DNA of 64,000 bases, taken from Carboxylicivirga sp. M1479. Its GTDB lineage: Bacteria > Bacteroidota > Bacteroidia > Bacteroidales > Marinilabiliaceae. Under the pieces are notes generated by a model that was not told the origin of the DNA, did not search any database, and saw only the letters and a list, made by a program, of their open reading frames with translations. The position numbers and the translations under genes are program-made. Numbering within the stretch: the stretch's first letter is position 1; each line of letters opens with the position of its first letter. Location: positions 62,001-126,000 of the forward strand of contig NZ_VKDE01000020.1 in the NCBI RefSeq assembly GCF_007097485.1, given 5' to 3'. Below are positions 53,821-62,814 of this stretch, in pieces.

Positions 53821-55470
53821 TTAGTTCATGTAATTCCAAATGGTGTATCCACCTGATAGGTTATGAAGCTTTTCAAAACCATTTTGCTGGAGAATCAAAA
53901 ACGATAAATACCCCCTTAAGCCTTTGGCACAATACACATAGGTGGTTTTGTTTTTGTCCAGTTTATCCAAATTATTTCGTAAAGCATCAACAGGCACCTC
54001 AATGGCATCTTCAATCTTTCCTAGCTTCGCAATTTCCCCTTGCGTTCTTACATCTACTATCTGATAACTTCCCTTATCTTCCTTAGCAATAATCTCTTTC
54101 AATTCGTCCACACTTACCTCGCTGTAGTTAGCATTGAGTGCGTTAGACGATACATACCCCGATACAACAACCGGATCTTTAGCCGGCGAAAACGGTGGTG
54201 CATAGGCCAAGTCTAATTTTGGTAAATCAGATATCTTTAGCTTGGCATAGATGGCTGTACTCATCACATCGATACGCTTATCAACACCATGCTCTCCAAA
54301 TATTTCGCAACCTAAAATTGTTCCGTCTTCAGGTGCATAATAAGTTTCGATAATCATCTCCTTTTGATCGGGATAATAACCTGGTGTAGCGCCTGCCAAA
54401 ATTAAATTGGTTTTAAACTCAATTCCTTTTTGGTTCATAAAGGCAGGGTTCATACCTGTACGTGCCAATGTTTTTTCAAACACCTTAATGATGGCTGTTT
54501 TATAACCTCCCTCAAAAGTATCAGAACCACCAGCTGCATTTTGTCCTGCCGTACGACCGCCTTTATTGGAATGTGTACCCAATGGCAAATAGTCGTGTTC
54601 TCCTGTTTGAATATTTTTGATACTCGCACAATCGCCTGCTGCATATACATCGGGCAATGTTGTTTCCATGCGCTCATTCACCTTAAGTGCTCCATTACCA
54701 ATTGCCTCAGCACCTTTAGCTGTTAGCATTTCTGTATTAGGACGAATACCCACACTCATCAGCACATAATCAGTTTTTACTGATTTAGTATCCGATACTT
54801 TCACTTCTGTAATGGTACCTCCATCAACTTTAAACTCCTTAACAAAGGTATCAGTGATTACCTCAATACCATGCTCCTGCATCGTTTTGCGGGCAAAATG
54901 ACTAAATTTCTTCTCCCACATTGGCAGTACCTGCGAACCACCCTCAATCAGAGTCACTTCTTTACCCAGTTCGCGAAGATTTTCAACCACCTCAACACCA
55001 ATCAAACCTGCACCCATCACCGTAATGTGCTTGGCCGATTCAGGAATAGCTTCTTTCATCACTTTGTCGTAATCTTCCAAACTACGGCATGGTGACCAGT
55101 TATTAGCTATTTGTATATTTTTAACCGGAGGAATAAAGGTATGTGCACCAGCAGCATATACCAGCTTATCATATTCATATTCTCCTTTTGATGTTACAAT
55201 CTTATGAGCATCTGGAAGTATCTCCAATACCTCTTCCTCAAGATGCATATCCACATTAAAGCGATTTTTTAGCAACTCGGCCTCAACCACAATTAGCTTT
55301 TTACGACTGTTAATAACGCCCGATAAAGCATAAGGAATACCACATGTGGCATAACTGATATTACTCGATTTCTCAAATAACAAGATCTCAGCATCCTCAT
55401 TTTCACGTCGTGCTTTGGCCGCAGCCGATGGTCCGGCAGATAATCCGCCGATTATAATAATTCGTTTCAT
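53821..55470 (-). CDS. CoA-disulfide reductase-like flavoprotein with C-terminal rhodanese (CoADR-Rhd)
   Basis: A 549-residue pyridine-nucleotide disulfide oxidoreductase. FAD motif IIIGGLSAGPSAAAKARR; redox Cys43 in SYATCGIPYAL, the single-Cys site of CoA-disulfide and persulfide reductases; NAD(P)H motif VMGAGLIGVEVVENL; DVYAAGDCA. The dimerisation domain follows, then a rhodanese domain (about 455-549) with Cys514 in YVYCAKGLRGYL. Related enzymes reduce CoA-persulfide or polysulfide. Last gene of the minus-strand run with two more rhodaneses and a Crp/Fnr regulator, pointing to sulfane-sulfur handling. Confidence 0.92.
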   Translation of the reverse strand: MKRIIIIGGLSAGPSAAAKARRENEDAEILLFEKSSNISYATCGIPYALSGVINSRKKLIVVEAELLKNRFNVDMHLEEEVLEILPDAHKIVTSKGEYEYDKLVYAAGAHTFIPPVKNIQIANNWSPCRSLEDYDKVMKEAIPESAKHITVMGAGLIGVEVVENLRELGKEVTLIEGGSQVLPMWEKKFSHFARKTMQEHGIEVITDTFVKEFKVDGGTITEVKVSDTKSVKTDYVLMSVGIRPNTEMLTAKGAEAIGNGALKVNERMETTLPDVYAAGDCASIKNIQTGEHDYLPLGTHSNKGGRTAGQNAAGGSDTFEGGYKTAIIKVFEKTLARTGMNPAFMNQKGIEFKTNLILAGATPGYYPDQKEMIIETYYAPEDGTILGCEIFGEHGVDKRIDVMSTAIYAKLKISDLPKLDLAYAPPFSPAKDPVVVSGYVSSNALNANYSEVSVDELKEIIAKEDKGSYQIVDVRTQGEIAKLGKIEDAIEVPVDALRNNLDKLDKNKTTYVYCAKGLRGYLSFLILQQNGFEKLHNLSGGYTIWNYMN

Positions 55471-55546
55471 TTCTTTAATAGTTTGTTAGTTGATAGTAGG
55501 CTTGTGATGATTCAATTGGACGATTGTCCTTTTGTTGTAGAAATTA

Positions 55547-55861
55547 TTAATTGAGCCACCCATTAAGTTTATGCCATGCCCCTGCATTATAAACTTCCTC
55601 AACGCCATTTTGCAGTAAAATACCTTTTGCTGATGCACTGCGCATACCCGATGCACAACAAACCACGATAGGTGCGTTAAGTTTTTTTAATTTCTTGATA
55701 TTGCTAGCATTTAAGCGGTCAACCGGAAAATTCAACGAACCGTCTACCTTGCCATATTTGAATTCTTCAGGAGAACGAACGTCAACAATTTTAGCGCCTC
55801 GCTCCATTGCTTCCAGCACTTCTTTTTTTCTCTTGCCAAATAATAAATCAAATAATCCCAT
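55547..55861 (-). CDS. Rhodanese-like sulfurtransferase
   Basis: A 104-residue single-domain rhodanese. IVDVRSPEEFKYGKVDGSLN is the CH2-A motif and VVCCASGMRSASA the active-site loop (Cys69, C-x-x-G-x-R). An N-terminal amphipathic extension (MGLFDLLFGKRKKEVLEAME) may contact the membrane. It carries persulfide sulfur between partners, here most likely the other rhodanese and the CoADR-Rhd. It lies 36 bases after the upstream rhodanese gene and 76 bases before the reductase gene. Confidence 0.92.
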   Translation of the reverse strand: MGLFDLLFGKRKKEVLEAMERGAKIVDVRSPEEFKYGKVDGSLNFPVDRLNASNIKKLKKLNAPIVVCCASGMRSASAKGILLQNGVEEVYNAGAWHKLNGWLN

Positions 55862-55897
55862 AATCTTGTGTTGTGTTTGCTTGATGAACGATACTTA

Positions 55898-56161
55898 TTA
55901 ATTATTCAATTGAGAATTAACAGCCGTCCACGGTCCGCCATCGTACAACTCGGTTACACCATTCTGATACAAATAGCCACAAGCAGAATTACTACGAGCA
56001 CCTGATGCACAACAAACAATTAGTGGCTTACCAATTTCTTTGATTTCGGCCAAACGATTTGGAATAGTATCCAGTGGAATATTAATTGACCCAGGAACAT
56101 TACCCATTTGAAATTCCTCGATTGTTCTTACGTCAATGACAACAGCATCTTTTAAATCCAT
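55898..56161 (-). CDS. Rhodanese-like sulfurtransferase, minimal
   Basis: An 87-residue single-domain rhodanese with VVIDVRTIEEFQMGNVPGSI and active-site loop IVCCASGARSNSA (Cys51). It ends in LYDGGPWTAVNSQLNN, the W-containing tail of this group. Close relative of the downstream rhodanese, probably by tandem duplication. First gene of the operon. It is preceded by a TAGTTTTG -7 box (56202-56209) and a TGTG-N8-CACA palindrome (56231-56246), so control by the adjacent Crp/Fnr regulator is likely. Confidence 0.92.
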   Translation of the reverse strand: MDLKDAVVIDVRTIEEFQMGNVPGSINIPLDTIPNRLAEIKEIGKPLIVCCASGARSNSACGYLYQNGVTELYDGGPWTAVNSQLNN

Positions 56162-56201
56162 GATATATTTTTTATTGTTTTTATTTCGTTGATTACGGTG
56201 G

Positions 56202-56209
56202 CAAAACTA
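56202..56209 (-). promoter_or_regulatory. -7 promoter box TAGTTTTG of the rhodanese operon
   Basis: TAnnTTTG match on the minus strand, 40 bases upstream of the first rhodanese ATG. Confidence 0.55.
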
Positions 56210-56230
56210 ATGCCACAAAAAATGCTGTTT

Positions 56231-56246
56231 TGTGCCTATTGTCACA
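56231..56246 (-). promoter_or_regulatory. Candidate Crp/Fnr operator TGTG-N8-CACA
   Basis: On the minus strand TGTGACAATAGGCACA. Its centre is 37 bases upstream of the 3' end of the -7 box, i.e. close to -41.5 for a start about five bases further on, the class II activator position. Confidence 0.6.
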
Positions 56247-56324
56247 TAAAGGGGATTTTTATTATTTTTTATTGGGTTTGACTTTAATAAGGGGTACTAA
56301 AACTTCAAACACTAAACTCTTCAA

Positions 56325-56963
56325 TCACAAATCAAGCATTTCAATTTTATTCCTTGACAGTTGAATCTTACCAAGTTTCTCAAGTTGCTTCAGTAAGCGC
56401 GAAACTACTTCACGCGAAGTGTGTAAATCATCCGCTATTTCCTGATGGGTTCCTAACAGCACCTTTGTATTTCTCTCTTCCGACAATTGAATAAGGTATT
56501 CGACCAGTCTCTCATCCATCTTTTTAAACGCAATACTATCGATGGTGTGTAAAAGTTCTTCGAAACGCAAACGATACGATTGCATGATAAAACTACGCCA
56601 ACCACTGTATTTCTTCATCCAGTCTTCCATACAACGGATGGGCACCATAATAGCTGTAACCGTTTCAATTACACTGGCCCGCACTTCGCTACTAGCCCGT
56701 TCCATACAGCAGGATAAGGTTGATGCACAGGTATCTCCACCATTTAAATAATACAGCAATATTTCGTTGCCAGCCGTATCTTCTCGCACCACTTTTATAA
56801 CACCGTCGAGCAACAAAGGCATGGCCACTACTTCATCCCCTATTTCTATAAAATTATTACCCGCCTTAAGAGTTTTGGTGGTGCAATAACGTTCCATTTC
56901 CACCAATAACGATGGCTCTATAAGTATTGGGAATTTTTGTTGAATTGTTTTTTTAATATCCAT
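56325..56963 (-). CDS. Crp/Fnr-family transcriptional regulator
   Basis: The start at 56963 (MDIKKTIQQKFP) is preferred over the frame start at 57020, whose extra 19 residues are not conserved-looking. The N-terminal cyclic-nucleotide-binding-like beta roll includes FIEIGDEVVAMPLLLDGVIK and a Cys-rich segment GGDTCASTLSCCMERAS common in Bacteroidota members; those Cys could sense redox or bind a cluster. The C-terminal winged helix has IADDLHTSREVVSRLLKQLE. It lies 163 bases upstream of the rhodanese operon on the same strand and is the likely regulator of it. Confidence 0.92.
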   Translation of the reverse strand: MDIKKTIQQKFPILIEPSLLVEMERYCTTKTLKAGNNFIEIGDEVVAMPLLLDGVIKVVREDTAGNEILLYYLNGGDTCASTLSCCMERASSEVRASVIETVTAIMVPIRCMEDWMKKYSGWRSFIMQSYRLRFEELLHTIDSIAFKKMDERLVEYLIQLSEERNTKVLLGTHQEIADDLHTSREVVSRLLKQLEKLGKIQLSRNKIEMLDL

Positions 56964-57054
56964 GATCAAGGCTGAATTTACATACGAAAGTATGATATAA
57001 TCAAAGCCTTTCCAATTCAAATTAAAAATTATGCGATCAACCGCTTGTCAGAGA

Positions 57055-57735
57055 TTAAAAGTATCCAAAAAGGAAAATACCAATGCTTATAAAAAACGAT
57101 AATAGGAATAAATTATACGACCATTGCAATAATTGATATTTACATATGGCATAATGGTTAAGCATAAAGCTGGCTCGCACCTGGTTCCCAATTTGCAAAT
57201 CCTGATTTCGCACCACAGCGTCCATCGACTTTTCATATTCATCCAAACCAACGCGCTTCATCATCATAAAACTGTTGTGCTTAAAGTCAGGGTATTTCTC
57301 TTTCATCTCACGATGATACTTAAACAAACGGTGAATGTAGGCTCCAATAGGGCTAGCCGTTAATAAAGCCAAAACTAAAGAAACTCCTCCTCCTACTAAT
57401 AGCACAATACTTATAACATTAGCGTTATCAACGTAAGCATCTATTTTATGATTAAAAACAATGAGCAAAGATATAATGGCAGTATTGATCCTTACCATTA
57501 TCATGGCTTTTCTATCAGCCATGTTCATTCGGTTTATCAGCATTTTAAAATGATTCCGAAAGAAAGTACCCAATGCCTTTCTTGGCTCCTGCTTGGTGTC
57601 GTATATTTTTTTCTTTTTCTTCTTTTTTACAGGCTCTTCCTCTTTTATTTCATCAACAATCTCAGGTATTACAAGCTCCTGCTCTATTATAACTTTGTCC
57701 GAATCAATCGGATCTTGTATCACATTTAAACTCAT
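57055..57735 (-). CDS. PycTM-like (Pycsar effector family) membrane protein
   Basis: A 226-residue protein. An acidic then Lys-rich N-terminus (EEEPVKKKKKKKIYD) leads to ADRKAMIMVRINTAIISLLI, which resembles the core of the DUF5706/PycTM membrane effector family (typically ADNKANIMISINALIIS). Two helices follow (about 87-125), then a cytosolic helical part (HNSFMMMKRVGLDEYEKSMD) and a last helix at 205-226. PycTM proteins oligomerise in the inner membrane when a cyclic pyrimidine is made on phage infection. No nucleotide cyclase or nucleotide-binding domain is next to it, so a defence role is unproven. Confidence 0.65.
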   Translation of the reverse strand: MSLNVIQDPIDSDKVIIEQELVIPEIVDEIKEEEPVKKKKKKKIYDTKQEPRKALGTFFRNHFKMLINRMNMADRKAMIMVRINTAIISLLIVFNHKIDAYVDNANVISIVLLVGGGVSLVLALLTASPIGAYIHRLFKYHREMKEKYPDFKHNSFMMMKRVGLDEYEKSMDAVVRNQDLQIGNQVRASFMLNHYAICKYQLLQWSYNLFLLSFFISIGIFLFGYF

Positions 57736-57852
57736 CTTACTCTTATATTTTATATATTAACATATCTATTTATCTAGATGCAAATATATAAATTAATTTT
57801 AAAAGCCAACAAATATCAGTTTTTGAGCAAGTAGCTTTAATTAAAACTTATC

Positions 57853-57860
57853 TAACTTTG
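57853..57860 (+). promoter_or_regulatory. -7 promoter box TAACTTTG
   Basis: TAnnTTTG match 33 bases before the ThrE-like gene. Confidence 0.5.
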
Positions 57861-57893
57861 CGGCTCAAAAATATCAGATAAGATTTTCTTTCA

Positions 57894-59132
57894 ATGCAGA
57901 TTCCTCATCAGTATAAATTTATAGTACAGCTTGGTAAAGCATTACATACCTATGGCGTACCATCCTACAAATCGCAAGATTACCTAAGCGAAATCGCTAA
58001 AAAAAAGGGTGTCAAGGGAAGCTTTATGGATACACCAACATGGATTAACTATGTTTTTTACGAAGAGGATGAGCATACCTACAACCATGTAGAATGCGTT
58101 CCTCCTGGTGAACTTAATTTGGGTGCACTTTCCAGAGTCGTAGAAATCACGGATAATGTTATTTCCAACGACTTATCATTTGAAAATGCACAGGGAGAAA
58201 TCAAAAAACTCAATAATGTCAAGATTGGTTACAGCAAAATCGTGGAATTATTTTCATTCATGATTTCGGCTGGTTCGTTTTGCGTGGTACTAAATACCAA
58301 TTGGATATCCGTTATTGTAGCAACACTAATTGGCGCACTTATATATGGCATAACTTTACTTGCCAAAAGATCAAGCTACATCAGGAGTACTTTAGAATCT
58401 TTAGTGGCATTTATGGCAACCATTGTTATTGGCTTAATATCAACCGTATATCCCGATATCAATATTTCAATGACCATACTGGCGTCCATTATCATTTTCG
58501 TGCCTGGTTTATCCATCACAACAGCGCTCGAAGAGATCACATCACGTAACCTGGTTTCGGGCACAGCCAAACTGTTTGATGCACTGGTCTCCTTATTCAA
58601 ACAGTTTTTTGGAGTTTTATTAGGCGTAACATTATTGCCATTATTCATTGAGCTCAAACCGCACGAAATTACAAACGACATTCCAACCTGGGTTAATTTC
58701 GTGGCCATACCACTCCTTTCGTTAAGCTTAATGCCCGTATTTAAAGTACGGTTAAAGGACATTCCGCTTGGCGTGGCCACTGGCTTCATCTGTTTTTACA
58801 CAACTACGCTTTTAGACTTTACAGGCATATTGGTAAGTATTTTTATAGGAACCATAGTAGCCGTAGCCATTAGTAAACTATTTGCCCACCTAACCAAGGC
58901 GCCTCGTTTAGTTTACTTAATACCTGGCATAATCATGCTGGTTCCAGGAAGCAAGGCTTTTATTGGATTAAGCACCTTGTTTTTAGGCACTCAGGTTAGT
59001 AATAGCCACATGGGCGAACAAGTGATATACATATTTATGGGTATTATTGGAGGGCTTATTTTCTCAGGCTCTTTTATGGATATGAAATTGGAACAAAACG
59101 TAGAGAAGCAAAACACAGTATTCAAACGTTAA
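57894..59132 (+). CDS. ThrE-family threonine/serine exporter
   Basis: A 412-residue protein combining both ThrE units. The N-terminal cytosolic part (HTYGVPSYKSQDYLSEIAKK, FMDTPTWINYVF) corresponds to the ThrE amphipathic domain. Ten or so membrane helices follow, with the conserved FVPGLSITTALEEITSRNLV and the second half LIPGIIMLVPGSKAFIG. In Corynebacterium ThrE exports L-threonine and L-serine by proton motive force. The presence of sdaA elsewhere in the window fits active serine metabolism, but the two are far apart. Monocistronic. Confidence 0.9.
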   Translation: MQIPHQYKFIVQLGKALHTYGVPSYKSQDYLSEIAKKKGVKGSFMDTPTWINYVFYEEDEHTYNHVECVPPGELNLGALSRVVEITDNVISNDLSFENAQGEIKKLNNVKIGYSKIVELFSFMISAGSFCVVLNTNWISVIVATLIGALIYGITLLAKRSSYIRSTLESLVAFMATIVIGLISTVYPDINISMTILASIIIFVPGLSITTALEEITSRNLVSGTAKLFDALVSLFKQFFGVLLGVTLLPLFIELKPHEITNDIPTWVNFVAIPLLSLSLMPVFKVRLKDIPLGVATGFICFYTTTLLDFTGILVSIFIGTIVAVAISKLFAHLTKAPRLVYLIPGIIMLVPGSKAFIGLSTLFLGTQVSNSHMGEQVIYIFMGIIGGLIFSGSFMDMKLEQNVEKQNTVFKR

Positions 59133-59210
59133 TAAGACTACAGTAGTTAAGAATTGTAAAAAGAGCACTCGAATAGATAGCACAAAATAGATTCTTAACC
59201 ATTAGTTTCG

Positions 59211-59218
59211 TACATTTG
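59211..59218 (+). promoter_or_regulatory. -7 promoter box TACATTTG
   Basis: TAnnTTTG match 103 bases before the THUMP methyltransferase start, leaving a leader of about 100 bases. Confidence 0.45.
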
Positions 59219-59321
59219 CGGCCTGTTTTGTTTGGTATTACTACAAACACAAGCACATAATTATAACAGACTGTTATTAAATGGATAACGGTTTTTAAGA
59301 TTTATTGAAAAAAGCGTTCGC

Positions 59322-60497
59322 ATGAAGTTATTAATTAAAACCTTTCATGGTTTAGAAGAAGTATTGGCTGAGGAATTGAGGGAAATTGGAGCCAAAGATG
59401 TAACACCTATTAAAAGAGCTGTCACTTGCTCTGGCGATAAGGAACTAATGTACAAAGCCAACTTACACCTGCGAACAGCTCTTCGAGTTTTAGTGCCAAT
59501 ATTTACATTTAAGGCCGAAAACGAAGATGAGCTTTACAAAAACATTTACGACTACGACTGGTCGGCATACATCAATGAAGATAGCACTTTTGCCATTGAT
59601 GCAGTTGCTTTTTCAGATTTCTTCAAACACTCTAAATTTCTGGCTTTAAAATCAAAAGATGCCATTGTTGATCAGTTTAGAGAAAAAAGTGGCAAACGCC
59701 CATCTATCAACATAGAGAAGCCTGATTTACAAATCAATATTCACGTATCACACGACCAATTTACTGTGTCATTAGATAGCTCTGTTGAATCGTTACACCG
59801 TAGAGGTTATCGCGATCCAAATCACAAAGCTCCATTGAATGAAGCATTGGCAGCTGGTATGCTTAAAATTGCCAAATGGCACAAAGACATTCCATTGCTT
59901 GACCCCATGTGTGGAACTGGTACCATTTTAATGGAAGCAGCTATGATGGCCTGCGATATGCCAGCCAACTACAAGCGTAAGCACTTTGGCTTTATGTCGT
60001 GGGGAGATTTTGATAAAGCTCTTTGGGAAAAAGTATACAGCGAAGCCGAAAGCAAAATTCGTTATCCAAAAGTGAACATTGTTGGTGGCGATAATAATGC
60101 GCAGGCTGTAGACATGGCCAAAACAGCGTCATTGGATTTCCGTTTGAATCGTCAAATAAGAATTGTGCGCTCCAATATGGAAGACCATATGCCTACAGCT
60201 CCTCGTGGTATGATGATTACCAATCCTCCGTATGGCGAACGCTTAACCAAGGATAACATTGATGAGTTCTACAAAAAAATCGGCACTCATCTGAAGAGAA
60301 ACTATACCGATTGGCAAGCATGGATTATTACATCAAACTTTGATGCTTTAAAACAAGTTGGTTTACGTCCTGACTCAAAGTATACTCTTTACAACGGGCC
60401 ATTGGAGTGCAAATATGTTGCTTACGACATGTTTGAAGGAGAAATGAAAGCCTTTAAAAAGAAAATCAATCGAACTAAAAAAAGACTTGATAGTTAA
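59322..60497 (+). CDS. THUMP-domain RNA methyltransferase (RlmL/RlmK N-terminal-half-like)
   Basis: A 391-residue protein. The N-terminal ferredoxin-like and THUMP region (MKLLIKTFHGLEEVLAEEL, about 1-155) is followed by the SAM-dependent UPF0020 domain: RGYRDPNHKAPLNEALAAGM, LLDPMCGTGTILMEAAMMA, and the catalytic MITNPPYGERL (NPPY). It matches the RlmL part of E. coli RlmKL, which makes m2G2445 in 23S rRNA; the RlmK half is absent, as is usual in Bacteroidota. The C-terminus is basic (KKKINRTKKRLDS), fitting RNA binding. Monocistronic. Confidence 0.92.
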   Translation: MKLLIKTFHGLEEVLAEELREIGAKDVTPIKRAVTCSGDKELMYKANLHLRTALRVLVPIFTFKAENEDELYKNIYDYDWSAYINEDSTFAIDAVAFSDFFKHSKFLALKSKDAIVDQFREKSGKRPSINIEKPDLQINIHVSHDQFTVSLDSSVESLHRRGYRDPNHKAPLNEALAAGMLKIAKWHKDIPLLDPMCGTGTILMEAAMMACDMPANYKRKHFGFMSWGDFDKALWEKVYSEAESKIRYPKVNIVGGDNNAQAVDMAKTASLDFRLNRQIRIVRSNMEDHMPTAPRGMMITNPPYGERLTKDNIDEFYKKIGTHLKRNYTDWQAWIITSNFDALKQVGLRPDSKYTLYNGPLECKYVAYDMFEGEMKAFKKKINRTKKRLDS

Positions 60498-60529
60498 ACT
60501 GTAATCTAGTTATTGACTCAAAAGAGGCA

Positions 60530-60624
60530 ATAAAACGAGCCACGACAATATCACAAAAGTGATTTTGATTGACTTTGGCGAGTTTTATATGGCAAATGAA
60601 TACAAATTATATTCATATGAAAAA
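60530..60624 (+). repeat. Diverged hairpin-leader repeat, copy D
   Basis: The 38-base tail at 60587-60624 matches 47474-47511 of copy C at 35 of 38 positions and ends on the ATG at 60617. The preceding inverted repeat (60530-60542 with 60576-60588, 11 of 13) has a different sequence from copies A-C. Confidence 0.65.
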
Positions 60625-61573
60625 CAGAATTACAGAACTATTCAATATTCAATACCCCATTATTCAAGGTGGAATGGTATGGTGCAGTGGCTGGCGCTTG
60701 GCGTCAGCTGTTAGTAACAATGGCGGCTTGGGTCTTTTGGGCGCAGGCTCTATGTACCCTGATGTACTAAGAGAGCACATTCAAAAGATGAAACAGGCCA
60801 CTGACAAACCTTGGGGGGTCAACGTGCCATTACTTTATCCAAGTATTGATGAATTGATGCAAATTATTGTTGATGAAGACGTAAAAATCGTATTCACATC
60901 AGCAGGCAACCCAGCTAAATGGACTGGATTCCTAAAAGATAAAGGCATCACTGTTGTTCATGTAATTGCCAATGGCCGATTCGCTAAAAAATGTGAGGAA
61001 GCAGGCGTAGACGCCATTGTTGCCGAAGGTTTTGAAGCAGGTGGACACAATGGACGAGAAGAAACAACAACACTAACACTTATCCCAACCATTCGTAAGC
61101 AAACATCATTGCCATTGATTGCAGCTGGCGGAATTGGAACAGGTAAAGGCATGTTTGCTGCTTTAGCATTAGGTGCCGATGGAATTCAAATAGGCTCGCG
61201 CTTTGCTGTCACTGAAGAATCATCAGCTCACAGCGCTTTTAAGCAATTAGTCGTTGACACCAATGAGGGAGGCACGCTTCTATCGTTAAAAAAGCTTGCA
61301 CCAGTACGCTTGATTAAAAATGCCTTTTTTGAGCAAGTTCACGAAGCCGAAAAAGAAGGTGCCTCAACACTTGACCTACAAAAGTTATTGGGTAAGGGGC
61401 GTGCTAAAAAAGGCATGTTCGAAGGCGACTTGGTAGAAGGCGAATTAGAAATTGGTCAGGTAGCATCCCTTATTAATGAAGTAAAAACCGTCAATCAGGT
61501 ATTTACCGAGTTACTGGCAGAATACCAACAAACAAAAGAAGACATTACTTCTCACCAACGTTTTAATTTCTAA
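60617..61573 (+). CDS. Nitronate monooxygenase (2-nitropropane dioxygenase family)
   Basis: The start at 60617 (MKNRITELFNIQYPIIQGGM) matches the family N-terminus. The frame runs further up through the repeat tail (MNTNYIH), which is not conserved. The FMN-dependent TIM barrel has YPIIQGGMVWCSG, EGFEAGGHNGREE with the catalytic His, PLIAAGGIGTGKGMFAALAL and GADGIQIGSRFAVTEES. It oxidises alkyl nitronates such as propionate-3-nitronate. The stop overlaps the start of the M16 gene (TAATG), so they are cotranscribed. Confidence 0.93.
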   Translation: MKNRITELFNIQYPIIQGGMVWCSGWRLASAVSNNGGLGLLGAGSMYPDVLREHIQKMKQATDKPWGVNVPLLYPSIDELMQIIVDEDVKIVFTSAGNPAKWTGFLKDKGITVVHVIANGRFAKKCEEAGVDAIVAEGFEAGGHNGREETTTLTLIPTIRKQTSLPLIAAGGIGTGKGMFAALALGADGIQIGSRFAVTEESSAHSAFKQLVVDTNEGGTLLSLKKLAPVRLIKNAFFEQVHEAEKEGASTLDLQKLLGKGRAKKGMFEGDLVEGELEIGQVASLINEVKTVNQVFTELLAEYQQTKEDITSHQRFNF

Positions 61574-62811
61574 TGATAAACATAGAAAAAAGAACGCTAT
61601 CCAACGGATTGCGCGTAGTCTGTCATGTTGATAAAACAACTCCATTGGCTGCTATCAACATATTGTATAATGTTGGCTCTAAAAACGAAACGCCTGACAA
61701 AACAGGCTTTGCGCACCTTTTTGAGCATTTAATGTTTGGTGGTAGTAAAAACATTCCATCATACGATGCCCCATTACAAATGGTGGGTGGCGATAATAAT
61801 GCATGGACTAGTTGCGACATTACCAACTACTATTTAACCCTGCCCGCTGACAATATTGAAACTGGTTTTTGGCTTGAGTCTGATCGTTTATTGGAGCTTG
61901 ACTTCTCGGAGAAGAGTTTGGAAGTACAGCGCAAAGTGGTGGTTGAAGAATTTAAACAACGCTACCTCAACCAGCCGTATGGCGATATTCCATTACTGAT
62001 AAGTCCATTAGCATATAAAGTACACCCTTACCAATGGCCAACTATTGGTAAAGAACTTTCGCACATCGAAAATGCCACATTAGACGATGTTAAATCGTTT
62101 TTTTACAGCCACTATGCACCCAACAATGCTGTATTGTGCGTAGCTGGTAATGTCGATCCTGATAAAGTTTTTCGCTTGGCCGAAAAATGGTTTGGCCCTA
62201 TTCCATTCCGTTCTTTAAGTCAGGATAACATACCTGTTGAACCAAAACAAATAGAAGAACGAAAGCTGGATGTTGAGCGTAAGGTTCCAGCAGATATGAT
62301 CCATAAGGTATTTCATATTGGCGGTCGCATGGATGACGACTTTTACACCACTGATTTACTGTCAGACGTATTATCAAATGGTCCATCTGCACGACTCAAC
62401 CAATCGTTAGTGAAAGAGCAACAGCTTTTCAGCGAGGTCAACGCCTATATCACTGGCGATCATCATCCTGGATTATTTACCGTTACAGGTCGCTTATTAC
62501 CAGGCACCAGCATAGAAGAAGCTGAATTGTCAATTCTTAATGAATTGGATAAAATTAGCTCTGAAAGCATTGGAGATTACGAGTTACAAAAAGTGAAGAA
62601 TAAAATCGAATCAACACTCGTGTTTTCCGAAATAAGCTTTCTCAATAAAGCCATGAACCTCGCCTCATTTGAATTGCTTGGCAAAGCCGAAGACATCAAT
62701 AATGAGGTAGAAAAGTATCAAGCCGTTACATCGCAAGGTATTTTGGATTGTGCTCAAAAAACATTTACATCAAGCAACAGCTCCACATTATATTATCGTT
62801 CTAGCCAATAA
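61573..62811 (+). CDS. M16-family zinc peptidase, catalytic subunit
   Basis: A 412-residue insulinase-like peptidase. The inverted zinc motif HLFEH (His48, Glu51, His52) in GFAHLFEHLMFGGSKNIPS and downstream Glu (VVEEFKQRYLNQPYGD) form the metal site. There is no signal peptide. The conserved Arg/Tyr substrate loop of the C-terminal half is not intact (SARLNQSLVKEQQLFSEV, no Tyr), which is expected if the partner encoded next supplies it. The pair resembles heterodimeric bacterial M16B proteases. It starts on the stop codon of the nitronate monooxygenase gene. Confidence 0.94.
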   Translation: MINIEKRTLSNGLRVVCHVDKTTPLAAINILYNVGSKNETPDKTGFAHLFEHLMFGGSKNIPSYDAPLQMVGGDNNAWTSCDITNYYLTLPADNIETGFWLESDRLLELDFSEKSLEVQRKVVVEEFKQRYLNQPYGDIPLLISPLAYKVHPYQWPTIGKELSHIENATLDDVKSFFYSHYAPNNAVLCVAGNVDPDKVFRLAEKWFGPIPFRSLSQDNIPVEPKQIEERKLDVERKVPADMIHKVFHIGGRMDDDFYTTDLLSDVLSNGPSARLNQSLVKEQQLFSEVNAYITGDHHPGLFTVTGRLLPGTSIEEAELSILNELDKISSESIGDYELQKVKNKIESTLVFSEISFLNKAMNLASFELLGKAEDINNEVEKYQAVTSQGILDCAQKTFTSSNSSTLYYRSSQ

Positions 62812-62814
62812 AGT

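Noticed and set aside
57055-57735. Complete Pycsar anti-phage system
   Set aside because: No uridylate or cytidylate cyclase is present in the flanking genes, only an effector-like membrane protein.
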